The position numbers were made by a program, and so were the translations under genes. From contig JAFGRY010000031.1 in assembly GCA_016934955.1 (NCBI GenBank), positions 1 to 64,000 of the forward strand: a stretch of 64,000 nt of DNA. Reading direction: 5' to 3'. Within the stretch, counting starts at the first letter, position 1, and every line of letters begins with the position of its first letter. The DNA comes from a bacterium. Lineage in GTDB: Bacteria; Zhuqueibacterota; QNDG01; JAGLOF01. The notes under the pieces are model-generated. The model was not told where the DNA came from and searched no databases. It was given only the letters and a program-made list of their open reading frames with translations. Below, piece by piece: positions 26,101-34,347 of the stretch.

Positions 26101-26540
26101 GTCTGGCTGAAGCCCCGGGCGTACTCCTCCGAGATCTCCTGAATGGGATGGTTGATAATCCCGCTGTACGCCACCTCCAGTACAAGCGGACCGTTCCGGG
26201 GATCGATACCCGTTACCTCATACCGGTTCAGCGCGAGTCCCGCCGCCGGCATCGATTCCTGATCCATGCCCACATCGTCTGCCGGCGTGTCCTCCCTGTG
26301 GACGGTAAAACGGAGCCGTTTCCCGTCGGCGGTGATTGAACTCACCTTCAATCCGGAGTGCAGCTGAAACGAGAGCGTCCCCTCTCCCGGTGCCGGGGGA
26401 ATAAACATCGAATCAATAACCTGTATCGTATGCTTCGCCGGCGCCACGTTCGCGCTCAGCCGGTGCTCGATGAGGTCGTGCTGCGCGAAAGCGGCCCGGC
26501 CGGCCAGTACCGCCAGAACCATCAGTACCCGTCGTTTCAT
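23145..26540 (-). CDS. Exported M1-like aminopeptidase fused to M28 peptidase and PDZ domain
   Basis: 1131 residues; AGGAGA site and signal peptide (MKRRVLMVLAVLAGRAAFA). Residues 20-480 are M1-like: HELLH at 309-313 and Glu331 (NWCEG), giving HExxH-X17-E, one residue shorter than the usual X18. The GxMEN exopeptidase motif is not seen; its place reads WQTGYGMPSFT. Residues 480-750 are unassigned. About 760-1010 is M28 with the full ligand set: His in CAHYDHLG, Asp in GADDNASG, Glu in GEESGLRG, Asp in NLDTVGR, His in HADYHRPGD. A PDZ domain (about 1040-1131: MKGDVIIRLAGTDIGDL) ends the chain. Two metallopeptidases in one exported chain imply processive peptide trimming. Probable operon with the two genes upstream. 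Confidence 0.92.
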   Translation of the reverse strand: MKRRVLMVLAVLAGRAAFAQHDLIEHRLSANVAPAKHTIQVIDSMFIPPAPGEGTLSFQLHSGLKVSSITADGKRLRFTVHREDTPADDVGMDQESMPAAGLALNRYEVTGIDPRNGPLVLEVAYSGIINHPIQEISEEYARGFSQTPGLIEERGVYLAGSTCWVPRLDSGLFRFTLTVHLPEGWDAVSQGKRTLHTVRGGERITRWREVHPAEEIFLIAAQFHEYSRRTGDVDVMAFLRTPDEPLAGKYLETTVQYMDMYRKLIAPFPFSKFALVENFWQTGYGMPSFTLLGDQIIRFPFILHSSYPHELLHNYWGNSVYVDFSGGNWCEGITVYMADHLIQEQRGTGGAYRRTTLQGFTDYVNGENDFPLSAFISRTDDASSSIGYGKSMMMYHMLRQKTGDALFLQGIRTFYHDNVFTAACFADIREAFEQVTGDDLALFFSQWIDRTGAPELELSDVEVKKRGDGYQLLFTLSQIQPGPAYTLDVPVAVTARGGTTMHVVSSSAKSERYALSLAVRPQRLDVDPSFDVFRRLHYREVPPSFSSIFGADSVLILLPSQADKALLDGYRALAESWSAGRRESIEVALDSAVPRLADTRAVWIFGKENLHRSVIEKGLEEYGAAITGEAVAFPEREYSYEEKSFAVAVPNPANPKTVAVWLHADLSGALPGLGRKLPHYGKYSYLVFDGDEPANIGSGQWTAVNSPLSAMIPGPDGVIPAGVTPEYPAGTALAMLEPVFSEERLLAHVGRLSAPDMEGRVPGSDGIEKAAAYIAGVFGEAGLEPAGDSGSWFQTFELPEGPEGAPVTVKNVIGMLPGTREAWDGQSVVVCAHYDHLGRGWPDVHSGDEGVIHPGADDNASGVAVMLELARQAAQAGRPLRTILFIAFTGEESGLRGSQYYVKHAGPYPPEKIMGVLNLDTVGRLGDKKLLVLNSGSAREWKFIFMGVGHVTGVEADLVTQDITASDQASFIGAGVPAVQFFSGPHADYHRPGDTADKIDAAGMVKTAVFVKETLQYLIEREEPMNFTSTADAGLKPAARPSAGGGATAGTMPDFAYQGTGVRIGAVSEESAAAGAGLMKGDVIIRLAGTDIGDLRAYSNVLKSKNPGEIVEVVFLRDGKEMTVNMTLGTK

Positions 26541-26600
26541 TTCAATCTCCTGTTCCTTCTCTGTTTTCTGTGAAGCACATGCAGGCAGCGCATCGGGGGC

Positions 26601-27872
26601 TTATGCAACCGGCGGCCAGAACAGCAGAATCAGCGCTCCGGCCAGCAGGGCTATCCCGAAAGCCGCGGCGATTCTTCTGAAGAGGCGGGGCGATCCGACG
26701 ACCGCCACAATGCCGCCTTTGAACACAATATTGCAGAGGGTTCCCAGCATGATCATACGCCAGCCGGTGTCAACGGTTACTCTTCCGGCATTGATCATCT
26801 TCGCAGTAGAAAGTGTGATGGCATCGGCATCGGTCAATCCTGAAATCGCCGACACGATGTAGAGCCCCTTGTTTCCCAGGTGGGCCTTGGCTGCCGCGAC
26901 ACCCAGAAGGACCACTGCGTAGAGCAGTCCGAAGATCACAGCGGTCTTCAGTTCCGCCGGATTCCCCTCGACAGCGGTCACCGTCTCTGTCTCGCGCCGG
27001 CTCTGAGCGAGCAGCCAGACCGCAATCAGGACCATCACCGCCACAAGCGCGGCAATCGGCGCAATGACCGTCGGAAGAACGTCCGGAGCGACGATGCCGA
27101 TTTCAATCACCACCCTCACGAACACGATGGTGGAGGCGATCATAATGACAGTGGAGCAGGTGCTGCAGGGCCCGCTGCGGGCACGGGAATGTTTGGAAAA
27201 AGTGACCGTGGTCGCGGTGCTGGAAACCAGGCCGCCGAAGATACCGGCGAGAAGCGTGCCGGTTTTCGCTCCGAAAAACTTGTACGCGATATAGCCGCCG
27301 AGGCTGAGACCTACAATCAGCACCACCATGAGCCATATCTCATGGGGATTGAGCACCTGATAGGGCCCGAGGCTCCGGTTCGGCAGTACCGGCAGGATGA
27401 TCAGCCAGATAAGAATGAGCTGAATGATCGCCCGAATATCCTGTTCACCGATCCTGCGCACGAGATTGTGGAGCGTGCTTTTCCACTGCAGCAGTACAGT
27501 GACTATCCCGCCGATGATAACGCCCAGACTCATACTCTCGATGACGAGGACCGCGCCCACGCCGTACATGACCAGAGCCGCCACTTCGGTGGTGACGCCG
27601 AAATCCCTGGCGTTCGGGCTGTAGGTGATCCGCTGGTACCGGGCCGTAAGGGTTATGGCCCCCAGGGAGAGCAGACCGGCAGCGATCATCCAGCCGCCGA
27701 ACTCCAGGGACAGCCTGGCGGTCAGGGTGCCGAAAAGAGTGATCAGCGCGAATGTTCTGATGCCCGCCTCTTTCTTTCCCGGGGACCACTCCCGCTGGAA
27801 TCCCACCAGCAGCCCCAGCCCCAGAGATACGGCAAGCTGTTCAAGCAATACGGTTTCCATACTGTACGTCAT
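26601..27872 (-). CDS. MgtC/DUF4010-type integral membrane protein
   Basis: 423 residues with about 11-12 hydrophobic segments. The first 140 residues resemble MgtC/SapB (LGLGLLVGFQREW, AGIRTFALITLFGTL, FGVTTEVAALVMYGVGAVL); the rest is the DUF4010 region (IQLILIWLIILPVLPN, GGLVSSTATTVTFSKHSR, ISGLTDADAITLSTAKM). Inner-membrane protein; transport is suspected for the family but the substrate is not established. The first ATG (27872) directly abuts ACAGGGG; an ATG 12 bases downstream (27860) is an alternative start. The gene lies 33 bp after the metallo-beta-lactamase gene. Confidence 0.88.
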   Translation of the reverse strand: MTYSMETVLLEQLAVSLGLGLLVGFQREWSPGKKEAGIRTFALITLFGTLTARLSLEFGGWMIAAGLLSLGAITLTARYQRITYSPNARDFGVTTEVAALVMYGVGAVLVIESMSLGVIIGGIVTVLLQWKSTLHNLVRRIGEQDIRAIIQLILIWLIILPVLPNRSLGPYQVLNPHEIWLMVVLIVGLSLGGYIAYKFFGAKTGTLLAGIFGGLVSSTATTVTFSKHSRARSGPCSTCSTVIMIASTIVFVRVVIEIGIVAPDVLPTVIAPIAALVAVMVLIAVWLLAQSRRETETVTAVEGNPAELKTAVIFGLLYAVVLLGVAAAKAHLGNKGLYIVSAISGLTDADAITLSTAKMINAGRVTVDTGWRMIMLGTLCNIVFKGGIVAVVGSPRLFRRIAAAFGIALLAGALILLFWPPVA

Positions 27873-27905
27873 CCCCTGTTGGCAGCGGACCGCGTGTCCG
27901 CCGGG

Positions 27906-28703
27906 TTATTCGGCAGGCAGTGGGAAGGACAGCTTTCTTCCTACGCCCATAGGCAGATAGTGTTCCCCGAATACCTCTTTGAACACGGCGATGGCCCGGT
28001 CACCGGTGCAGTGGGTGGCTCCGCACTGTACGACGCCCAGCTCCTTGAATGCGGCCGCGATCTCCTGCACCTGAGCGGGTGAATGCTGCATGAGATGGAA
28101 CCCGCCCAGGACGGTATGCACGGTTCCGTTCCTCAGGATTCCCGCCCGCTCGACCATGCCGGCGATTCCGGGATGGGAACAGCCGGTAACGAGCAGGAGG
28201 CCGTCCGCTGTTTCGACAATCAGCCCCTGCTCATTGACCGGACCGGCGATCTCCCCGGTCGTCCAGGCGTTTCCGCACAGCGCCGTCGCTTCACCCACAG
28301 GCACCGCCTCGGCGCCGTGCTCCCGCACGGAGGCGACGAACGAGGCGGGAAAACTTTCCGGGAAGAAGACCGTGACGTCCGGGTTTACCCCGAGGACGAA
28401 ATTGAGTCCGCCGGTGTGATCACCGTGATTGTGGGAAAGAATGATAAGATCAACGACTTCAAAATTAATGCCAAGCACCCCGGCGTTGTGTTTGAGGATA
28501 CCGGGATTGGTGCCGGTGTCAAAGAGAATGGTTTTCTCAAGTCCCTCGATCAGGCAGGCGAATCCCCAGTCGGCGGTCGTCCCCTGTTCATGGACATAGT
28601 TATCGTAGAGCACGGTAATGGTGACCTGATGTTCAGGCCGCTCTGCTGAACCCGTGAAAGAGACTGCGGTCAGCAGACAGAGGATGCAGAGTGCGATCTT
28701 CAT
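27906..28703 (-). CDS. Exported metallo-beta-lactamase-fold hydrolase
   Basis: 265 residues; AAAGGAG site; signal peptide (MKIALCILCLLTAVSFTGSA). Metal motif LSHNHGDHTGG, with further ligands in CSHPG, GGFHL and THCTG. It resembles the subgroup that includes the dihydropterin ribofuranosylaminobenzene 5'-phosphate synthase-like proteins (LYDN, then the HxHxDH motif). Those are cytosolic; this one carries a signal peptide, so that activity is unlikely and the substrate is unknown. First gene of the MBL, MgtC-like, M1-M28 run. Confidence 0.88.
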   Translation of the reverse strand: MKIALCILCLLTAVSFTGSAERPEHQVTITVLYDNYVHEQGTTADWGFACLIEGLEKTILFDTGTNPGILKHNAGVLGINFEVVDLIILSHNHGDHTGGLNFVLGVNPDVTVFFPESFPASFVASVREHGAEAVPVGEATALCGNAWTTGEIAGPVNEQGLIVETADGLLLVTGCSHPGIAGMVERAGILRNGTVHTVLGGFHLMQHSPAQVQEIAAAFKELGVVQCGATHCTGDRAIAVFKEVFGEHYLPMGVGRKLSFPLPAE

Positions 28704-28746
28704 ACCCGCTCCTTTGTCATGTGGTGAGGATATCCATAAATGACAC

Positions 28747-28769
28747 GCGCCGGGAACGTCGCCCGGCGC
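28747..28769 (-). terminator. GC-rich hairpin downstream of the first small lipoprotein
   Basis: GCGCCGGG (28747-28754), 7-base loop, CCCGGCGC (28762-28769). It lies 35 bp beyond the lipoprotein stop and upstream of the MBL gene. The T-tract is poor (GTGTCATTTATGG), so termination is only likely. Confidence 0.5.
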
Positions 28770-28803
28770 CGATGGTGCAGTGCAGCGAAGAATCGGCCCG
28801 CCA

Positions 28804-29280
28804 TCAGACCCGTTTGTAGATCATGTCGATCCGGGTTTCGGTCTCGACACCGTCAAGATCGAAATCGATCCCCATGCGAATGGTTACCGTCAATGTATTG
28901 CCGTCAACGTCAAAGGTGGCGTTCTCGTCCATCCCGGCTCCAATGATGGTAACGTCGCCGTCCACTTCGGTCCAGGTGCCGGGAATCACCGTGTCGCTGC
29001 CGTCGGCGAAGGTGTCGGTGAGGGCGGCGGTGCCGTCTTCATTGACCTGCAGCGTCATGGACGTAACACCGGTTTCCGACATATTCAGAAATGAGGATGC
29101 TGAAAGATCCATGTCTCCGATGGGTGTGTCGTAAATCGTGACCCGGTCGAACAGCCAGGTCCCGATAATCGATCCGCTGCTTTTCGATCCCGAGCCGTTG
29201 TCGCAGCTGCTGCCGGTAAGCAGTCCGGCCGCGATCACGGCAGCGAGCATCAGCAGCAGTATACGTGTCACTGAACGCAT
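28804..29280 (-). CDS. Small lipocalin-like lipoprotein 1
   Basis: 158 residues; AAAAGGAGGG site; lipoprotein signal (LLTGSSCDNG). After a Ser/Gly linker comes a single beta-rich domain starting IIGTWLFDRVTIYD and ending DMIYKRV, with the pattern LQVNEDGTAALTD and GTWTEVDGDVTIIG typical of lipocalin-like/DUF4923-type envelope lipoproteins. Paralogue of the next gene (same start, GTW motif and C-terminal pattern). Function unknown. Confidence 0.85.
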   Translation of the reverse strand: MRSVTRILLLMLAAVIAAGLLTGSSCDNGSGSKSSGSIIGTWLFDRVTIYDTPIGDMDLSASSFLNMSETGVTSMTLQVNEDGTAALTDTFADGSDTVIPGTWTEVDGDVTIIGAGMDENATFDVDGNTLTVTIRMGIDFDLDGVETETRIDMIYKRV

Positions 29281-29313
29281 TCTTCCCTCCTTTTGGTAGA
29301 TCGTGCTTGCTAA

Positions 29314-29342
29314 AAGATATCACGTTTTCAAACACAATGCAA
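29314..29342 (-). promoter_or_regulatory. Candidate promoter of small lipoprotein 1
   Basis: On the minus strand: TTGCAT (29337-29342), 17 bp, TATCTT (29314-29319), about 28 bases before the ATG region. Confidence 0.6.
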
Positions 29343-29408
29343 GCGAATTCAAAACCGGACGGAAGACGGGTGTGGTCGCGCCAAAGGGGCGGTCCGGACG
29401 CGACGATA

Positions 29409-29444
29409 AAAAAACGCCGGACCCCTTGGACCGGCGTTTTTTTT
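29409..29444. terminator. Strong bidirectional terminator
   Basis: AAAAAACGCCGG and CCGGCGTTTTTT around a 10-base loop; T-runs on both strands. It closes small lipoprotein gene 2 on the minus strand. Confidence 0.9.
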
Positions 29445-29464
29445 AATGTACTGTACCCTGCTGG

Positions 29465-29935
29465 TTATATTTTCTCAAAAACCACGGTCAGGGTCATCGA
29501 CGTATCATCACTGGGGTCGCCGGGAGTACCGTTGTCATCCGTCTCGGTAACGGTAATGGTCAGCTTGTCACCGGAGATATCGTAGTCATACGTACCTTCA
29601 AAAATATCGGTGCCGCTGAGGGTGATCTCATCGCCATCGACATCGTAGATGCCCTCGTAGGTTTCAAGCGAGCCGTCAGTGTGAGCCAGTGTCGCCGTGG
29701 CTGAACCATCCTCATCCAGCGATATCCGAATACTGGTATACCCCATGACCGCCGGCGTATAGGTTATCTGCGCCCCATTGCTCAGGGACATGGTCATTGT
29801 CAGCATTTTCCAGGTGCCTACCAGCGACGTATCTTTACCGCCGTTCGTAGACTTGTCACAGCTGCTGCCGATAAAAAGGCCCACCATCAGCATGGCGACA
29901 ACAACCAGTAACATATACCGCATTGCTTTCCTCAT
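29465..29935 (-). CDS. Small lipocalin-like lipoprotein 2
   Basis: 156 residues; GAGGAGGGAG site; lipoprotein signal (GLFIGSSCDKST). The mature domain begins LVGTWKMLTMTMSLS and ends TMTLTVVFEKI, with ISLDEDGSATATLAHTDGS parallel to the paralogue at 28804-29280. The two have separate promoters and terminators, so they are independently expressed duplicates that have diverged strongly. Confidence 0.85.
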   Translation of the reverse strand: MRKAMRYMLLVVVAMLMVGLFIGSSCDKSTNGGKDTSLVGTWKMLTMTMSLSNGAQITYTPAVMGYTSIRISLDEDGSATATLAHTDGSLETYEGIYDVDGDEITLSGTDIFEGTYDYDISGDKLTITVTETDDNGTPGDPSDDTSMTLTVVFEKI

Positions 29936-29965
29936 AGCTCCCTCCTCGATTGGGTTAATGCGTTA

Positions 29966-29994
29966 AATGTATATTCTTTTCCCAAGAAAATCAA
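29966..29994 (-). promoter_or_regulatory. Candidate promoter of small lipoprotein 2
   Basis: On the minus strand: TTGATT (29989-29994), 17 bp, TACATT (29966-29971). Confidence 0.55.
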
Positions 29995-30068
29995 GAAAAA
30001 TTTACTCATTTGCGATAATTAAAACTGAAGGGGCGGCAGGAACATATCCGGGTGCGATACCGCCGGCT

Positions 30069-30869
30069 TCAGCTGCGGCGTGGATTGCCGTAACAGTAGA
30101 GGCACCCGCCGGGACAGGGATAGTACCAGCCGATATCCCAGCTGCGGGTGCAGGTGCAGCCGGTCCGCTGTCCCCCGGCTGCGGCCGGCGGCGCCTGGTA
30201 TCCGTCCGGATGCAGCCTGCTCAGCAGCGGGCCGTCGATGCAGCCGGCCGGCGGCAGGAAGGCCGCGCAGCAGCCGGTGAGGGAGACGCCGTACGCTGCC
30301 GCCCCGTTCGTGAGCCGTTTCGCTTCTTCCATGCGCTCCGGCTCACTCAGGACAACGGGCTCGATGCCGGCGGAAACGAGCCGCCGCTTCACTTTCGGGT
30401 AAACGGCCATCCAGCTGGTGATCACATTCCTGATTCCCGCCGCCCTTGCGGCCTCCAACACGGTGCCGAACCATTCGAGATTGCTGTACCTGCTGCCGTC
30501 CGGCATCCGCAGATGCACGATCGGGTCGAACCGCAGCCGGATCCGCTCCGGACTTCCGGTCATCTTCACCAGGCCGGGCAGCAGATCGAGCACTCGCGCC
30601 GGAACGGGAATGTTCGGTTCCAGGACCGACCCGCCCATACCGGTGACCGTGATCTGAAAGAAAAGCTGATCGTACCGCCGGAGCGTCTCACGCAGGTGCG
30701 CATGGGCCAGCAGGTTTTCCGGATGCTTGCTCCAGACCACCACGGTGTGGGTCATGTCGGGCGGTGAGCGCCGGTCAAGAACGTCGACGATCCGTTCCGG
30801 GTAAAATCCCGCCATCTCCACCCGCCGGCTCGCGGAAATTATTCTTCGGGGTGATTCAGGGCCAGCCAT
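30069..30869 (-). CDS. DUF1848 family protein (putative radical-SAM-like Fe-S protein)
   Basis: 266 residues. The ATG at 30869 is preceded by AAAGGAAC and a promoter at 30894-30922; an upstream frame extension would run through that promoter. The N-terminus has ISASRRVEMAGFYPERI and TVVVWSKHPENLL; the C-terminus has CTCTRSWDIGWYYPCPGGC followed by LYCYGNP, the Cys-rich signature that defines DUF1848 and resembles the cluster site of spore-photoproduct-lyase-like enzymes, here at the C-terminal end. The reaction is unknown for the family. It stands alone, divergent from Tricorn 2. Confidence 0.88.
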   Translation of the reverse strand: MAGPESPRRIISASRRVEMAGFYPERIVDVLDRRSPPDMTHTVVVWSKHPENLLAHAHLRETLRRYDQLFFQITVTGMGGSVLEPNIPVPARVLDLLPGLVKMTGSPERIRLRFDPIVHLRMPDGSRYSNLEWFGTVLEAARAAGIRNVITSWMAVYPKVKRRLVSAGIEPVVLSEPERMEEAKRLTNGAAAYGVSLTGCCAAFLPPAGCIDGPLLSRLHPDGYQAPPAAAGGQRTGCTCTRSWDIGWYYPCPGGCLYCYGNPRRS

Positions 30870-30893
30870 GCCGTTCCTTTCTAGGTTCTCTCT

Positions 30894-30922
30894 AATATAG
30901 ACTGTCCCGGAGAGTGATTCAA
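30894..30922 (-). promoter_or_regulatory. Promoter of the DUF1848 gene
   Basis: On the minus strand: TTGAAT (30917-30922), 17 bp, TATATT (30894-30899); leader about 18 bases. Confidence 0.7.
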
Positions 30923-30937
30923 GGAAATAATCCTCGC

Positions 30938-30966
30938 TTGCAAATAACCGGCACGGGTCGTATATT
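30938..30966 (+). promoter_or_regulatory. Promoter of Tricorn 2
   Basis: TTGCAA (30938-30943), 17 bp, TATATT (30961-30966); leader about 90 bases to ATG 31062. It is back-to-back with the DUF1848 promoter, their -35 boxes only 15 bp apart, so one regulator could act on both. Confidence 0.7.
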
Positions 30967-31061
30967 GAGGCTGCAATCGAAACCCGCAGAAAAAAATCGA
31001 CAACGTTTGTGACCGATTCTCGTATACACAATTTTAACCATCAATCGACAGGAGCGGAAAA

Positions 31062-34000
31062 ATGAAAAAAGTATTGTTTGCTGTTTCCCTGCTTGTCCTC
31101 TCGCTCATGGCGGGCCTTCTCTTTGCCGGAGAGGCACGGCCCCTGATGCGCTATCCGGACATTCACGGCAACGACATCGTCTTCGTACACGGCGGAGACA
31201 TCTGGATGGTTTCCGCGGACGGCGGCGTCGCCCGGCGGCTGACCATCGATGACGGCCAGGAACAGATGCCGAAATTTTCACCCGACGGATCGCTGATCGC
31301 CTTTACGGCTGAATATGACGGCAACGGCGACGTCTACGTCATGAACCGGGACGGCGGGAACATCACCAGGGTCACCTGGCATCCGGGCTTCGACCGGGTC
31401 TGCGGCTGGCACCCGGTCAACGGCAAGATCCTCTTTATCTCCGGCCGGAGCCATTTCCGGTTCACGAAGATGTACATGATCAACCCCGACGGCACCGGAC
31501 TCGAAGAGGTGATCATGCATAACATCGCCAACGGCAGTTTCAGCCCCGACGGATCGAAGATCGCCTACAACCGGGTATCGAGGGAGAACCGGACCTGGAA
31601 GCGCTACAAAGGCGGTACCGCCCAGGAGGTCTATCTCTACGACCTCGCCACCGACAAGGAGGTGAATCTCACCAATTTCGAGGGCACCGACCGCTTCCCC
31701 ATGTGGGGCAAAGACCGGATCTACTTCACGTCGGACCGGGACAGAGTGCTTAACATCTACTCCGTTGATCCCGCAGGCGGGACGATCACCCAGCTCACGC
31801 ACCACACCGAGTATGACGCCCGCTTTCCCAGCATGGGCGGCGACAGGATCGTCTATGAATTCGGCGGATCGCTGCGCGTGTATGACACAGTCAGCGGCCG
31901 GGACCGGCAGGTCGATGTGCGCATCAACACCGACGCCCCGGAGGCCCGGCCCGCCTGGGTCGACGTGAGCAGGAGCATTCAGGAGTTTGCGGTTTCTCCT
32001 GACGGGGGACGCGCCCTGGTGGTCGCCAGGGGCGAGGTCTTTTCCGTGCCGGCCGAACACGGCATCACCCGCAACCTCTCCGCCGCCTGCGGCGCCCGGG
32101 ACAGGGACGCAGTCTGGTCCCCGGACGGGAATCGGATCGCTTTTCTTTCCGACCGGGAGGGAGAATACCAGCTCTACCTGACCGATCCGAAAGGGACTTC
32201 CCTGAAAAAACTGACCGGTTTCAAAAAGGGGTACCCCCAGAATCTGCGCTGGTCCCCCGACAGTAAAAAGATCGCCTTCTCGGACGAAACCCTCACGCTC
32301 TACTATATCGACATCGATTCAGGAACGATTACCAGGGTCGACAAGGCCGCCTATGAACATGTGGACATCGACCTCAAGGACAAGCCGGTATACGACCACA
32401 CCTGGTCACCGGACAGCCGCTATCTCGCCTATTCGAAAATGACGGCCGATCTCGTCACCAGGGTCTTCATCTACGCCCTGGACACGAAGAAGACGCACTG
32501 CATCAGCGGCGACCTGTTCAACGATTTTCATCCCGCCTTTTCCCCGGACGGGAGACACCTCTTTTTTGTCTCGAACAGACGGTTCGACCCCACGTTCTGT
32601 GATTTTGAATGGGAGATGGTCTACAAGAAAACATCCGGCATCTACGCGGTGACGCTGCAGAAGGACGGCGCCCCCCTGCTGCCTCTGCAGAACGATGAAG
32701 CGGCCGCCGGCAAACCGGAGGAGGATACCGGCCGGCCGATCCGGATCGATTTCGACGGCATTGCCGGGCGGATCGAGGCCCTGCCCCTGCCCAGAGGCAA
32801 CTACCGCTTCCTGGCGGCGGGGGAAAACGACCTCTTCTACCTGAACAAGGATGAGGGCGACTTCAACCGGTTCAAGTTCCGCGATATCGGCCCCATGGAT
32901 CTGTATGCGTTCAGTTTCACTTCCCGCTCGGAGTCCCAGGTCATCGCCGGCGTCAACAGCTACAAACTCTCGGCCGACGGGTCGCACATAATTTACGGAA
33001 AGGGCCGCGGCATCGGCATCATCGCCTCCTCCGCCCGCGGCGCTTCGGGTTCCGATATCAGTCTTGCGGATCTGAAGATCTTCATCGATCCCAAAAAAGA
33101 GTGGCTGCAGATCTACAATGAAGCCTGGCGCCTGGAACGGGATTTCTACTACGATCCGGACATGCGGGGACTGGACTGGCCCGCCATCGGCGAGAAATAC
33201 CGCCGCCTGCTGCCCTACGCCTCCTGCCGGCAGGACCTCGGGTACCTGATCGGGGAATTGATCGGCGAACTGAACACGTCGCACACCTACGTGTACGGCG
33301 GTGACACGCGCCGCACCGGCACCCGGGTGGGGATCGGCCTGCTGGGCGCGGATTATGACATCGACGCAAAAGCCAACCGCTACCGCTTTAAAAAGATCCT
33401 GCGCACGCCCGATTTCACCGCCGAGACCTGGCCGCCGCTGGCCGGCCCCGGCAAAGACGTGCAGGAAGGCGACTACCTGCTGCAGGTGAACGGCAGGGAA
33501 GTGACCGCCGACAGGAATATCTACAGCTATTTCGACAATCTTGCCGGTGAGCAGGTCTGCCTCCTGATCAACGGGAAACCAACGGCGGACGGCGCGAGAA
33601 AAATCTTCGTCGAAACCACGGGCAACGAAGGGCAGCTCCGTTACCGTGACTGGGTCGAGCAAAACAGACTGGTGGTAGACAAGGCGTCGGGCGGAAAGAT
33701 CGGCTACCTGCACATGCCCGATACCTACACCGGTTCCGCGGCGGAGTTCCCCAAGTACTTCTTCTCCCAGTCGCAGAAAGAGGGCCTCATCATCGACGGA
33801 CGCTTCAACGGCGGCGGGCTGGATCCGGTCATCTTCTTCCAGCGGCTGCTCCGCTACCCCCACTCGTTCTGGACACGGCGCTACTCTCATGACCAGATGA
33901 GCCCCTTCTACGGTGTCAGGGCTCACATGGCCTGTCTCACCAACCGCCAGGCCGGATCGGGCGGCGACGAGCTGCCGGAAGAGTTCCAGCAGTTCAAGAT

Positions 34001-34298
34001 GGGACCGGTGATCGGCACCCGCACCTGGGGCGGCCTGGTGGGCGTCTCCATGTTCATGGAGCTCATGGACGGCGGCGGCCTCACCGCGCCCGACTACCGC
34101 ATCTACACGGAAGACGGCCGCTGGACCGTGGAGAATGTGGGAGTGACCCCGGACATCGAGATCGACCTGCATCCGGCCGAGATGGCAAAGGGCAGGGACG
34201 CCCAGCTGGCAAAGGCGATCGAGGTGCTCATGCAGAAGATAAAGGATGAACCGAGGGTCTGGCCGAACCATCCGCCGATCCCGAAGGACATTAAATAA
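31062..34298 (+). CDS. Exported Tricorn-family protease 2
   Basis: 1078 residues; ACAGGAG site; signal peptide (MKKVLFAVSLLVLSLMAGLLFAG). Two propellers (about 25-680: FVHGGDIWMVSADGG, PKFSPDGSLIAFTAEYDGNG), C1 region (RLERDFYYDPDMRGLDW), PDZ (about 770-860, VQEGDYLLQVNGREV), C2 core. Catalytic residues are aligned: His741 (LNTSHTY), Ser966 (AGSGGDELPE), Glu in VENVGVTPDIEID. It is closer to the canonical Tricorn C2 core than protein 1 (SGGDELPE, GPVIGTRTWGGLVG). Exported, so it acts outside the cytoplasm. Single-gene unit ending at the palindrome 34319-34342. Confidence 0.94.
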   Translation: MKKVLFAVSLLVLSLMAGLLFAGEARPLMRYPDIHGNDIVFVHGGDIWMVSADGGVARRLTIDDGQEQMPKFSPDGSLIAFTAEYDGNGDVYVMNRDGGNITRVTWHPGFDRVCGWHPVNGKILFISGRSHFRFTKMYMINPDGTGLEEVIMHNIANGSFSPDGSKIAYNRVSRENRTWKRYKGGTAQEVYLYDLATDKEVNLTNFEGTDRFPMWGKDRIYFTSDRDRVLNIYSVDPAGGTITQLTHHTEYDARFPSMGGDRIVYEFGGSLRVYDTVSGRDRQVDVRINTDAPEARPAWVDVSRSIQEFAVSPDGGRALVVARGEVFSVPAEHGITRNLSAACGARDRDAVWSPDGNRIAFLSDREGEYQLYLTDPKGTSLKKLTGFKKGYPQNLRWSPDSKKIAFSDETLTLYYIDIDSGTITRVDKAAYEHVDIDLKDKPVYDHTWSPDSRYLAYSKMTADLVTRVFIYALDTKKTHCISGDLFNDFHPAFSPDGRHLFFVSNRRFDPTFCDFEWEMVYKKTSGIYAVTLQKDGAPLLPLQNDEAAAGKPEEDTGRPIRIDFDGIAGRIEALPLPRGNYRFLAAGENDLFYLNKDEGDFNRFKFRDIGPMDLYAFSFTSRSESQVIAGVNSYKLSADGSHIIYGKGRGIGIIASSARGASGSDISLADLKIFIDPKKEWLQIYNEAWRLERDFYYDPDMRGLDWPAIGEKYRRLLPYASCRQDLGYLIGELIGELNTSHTYVYGGDTRRTGTRVGIGLLGADYDIDAKANRYRFKKILRTPDFTAETWPPLAGPGKDVQEGDYLLQVNGREVTADRNIYSYFDNLAGEQVCLLINGKPTADGARKIFVETTGNEGQLRYRDWVEQNRLVVDKASGGKIGYLHMPDTYTGSAAEFPKYFFSQSQKEGLIIDGRFNGGGLDPVIFFQRLLRYPHSFWTRRYSHDQMSPFYGVRAHMACLTNRQAGSGGDELPEEFQQFKMGPVIGTRTWGGLVGVSMFMELMDGGGLTAPDYRIYTEDGRWTVENVGVTPDIEIDLHPAEMAKGRDAQLAKAIEVLMQKIKDEPRVWPNHPPIPKDIK

Positions 34299-34318
34299 AT
34301 TTCAATAATGAAATCCGT

Positions 34319-34342
34319 AGGGGCGCCCGGCCGGGCGCCCCT
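34319..34342. terminator. Perfect 24-bp GC palindrome between convergent genes
   Basis: Arm AGGGGCGCCCGG with its exact complement and no spacer. It separates Tricorn 2 from the U32 gene. There is no T-run, so termination is probable by position only; it may belong to the same class of intergenic palindromes as those at 3561, 16954 and 21892. Confidence 0.6.
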
Positions 34343-34347
34343 GCATA

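Noticed and set aside
32406..34271. 621-codon open frame opposite Tricorn 2
   Set aside because: Antisense shadow of the Tricorn gene with no recognisable motif.
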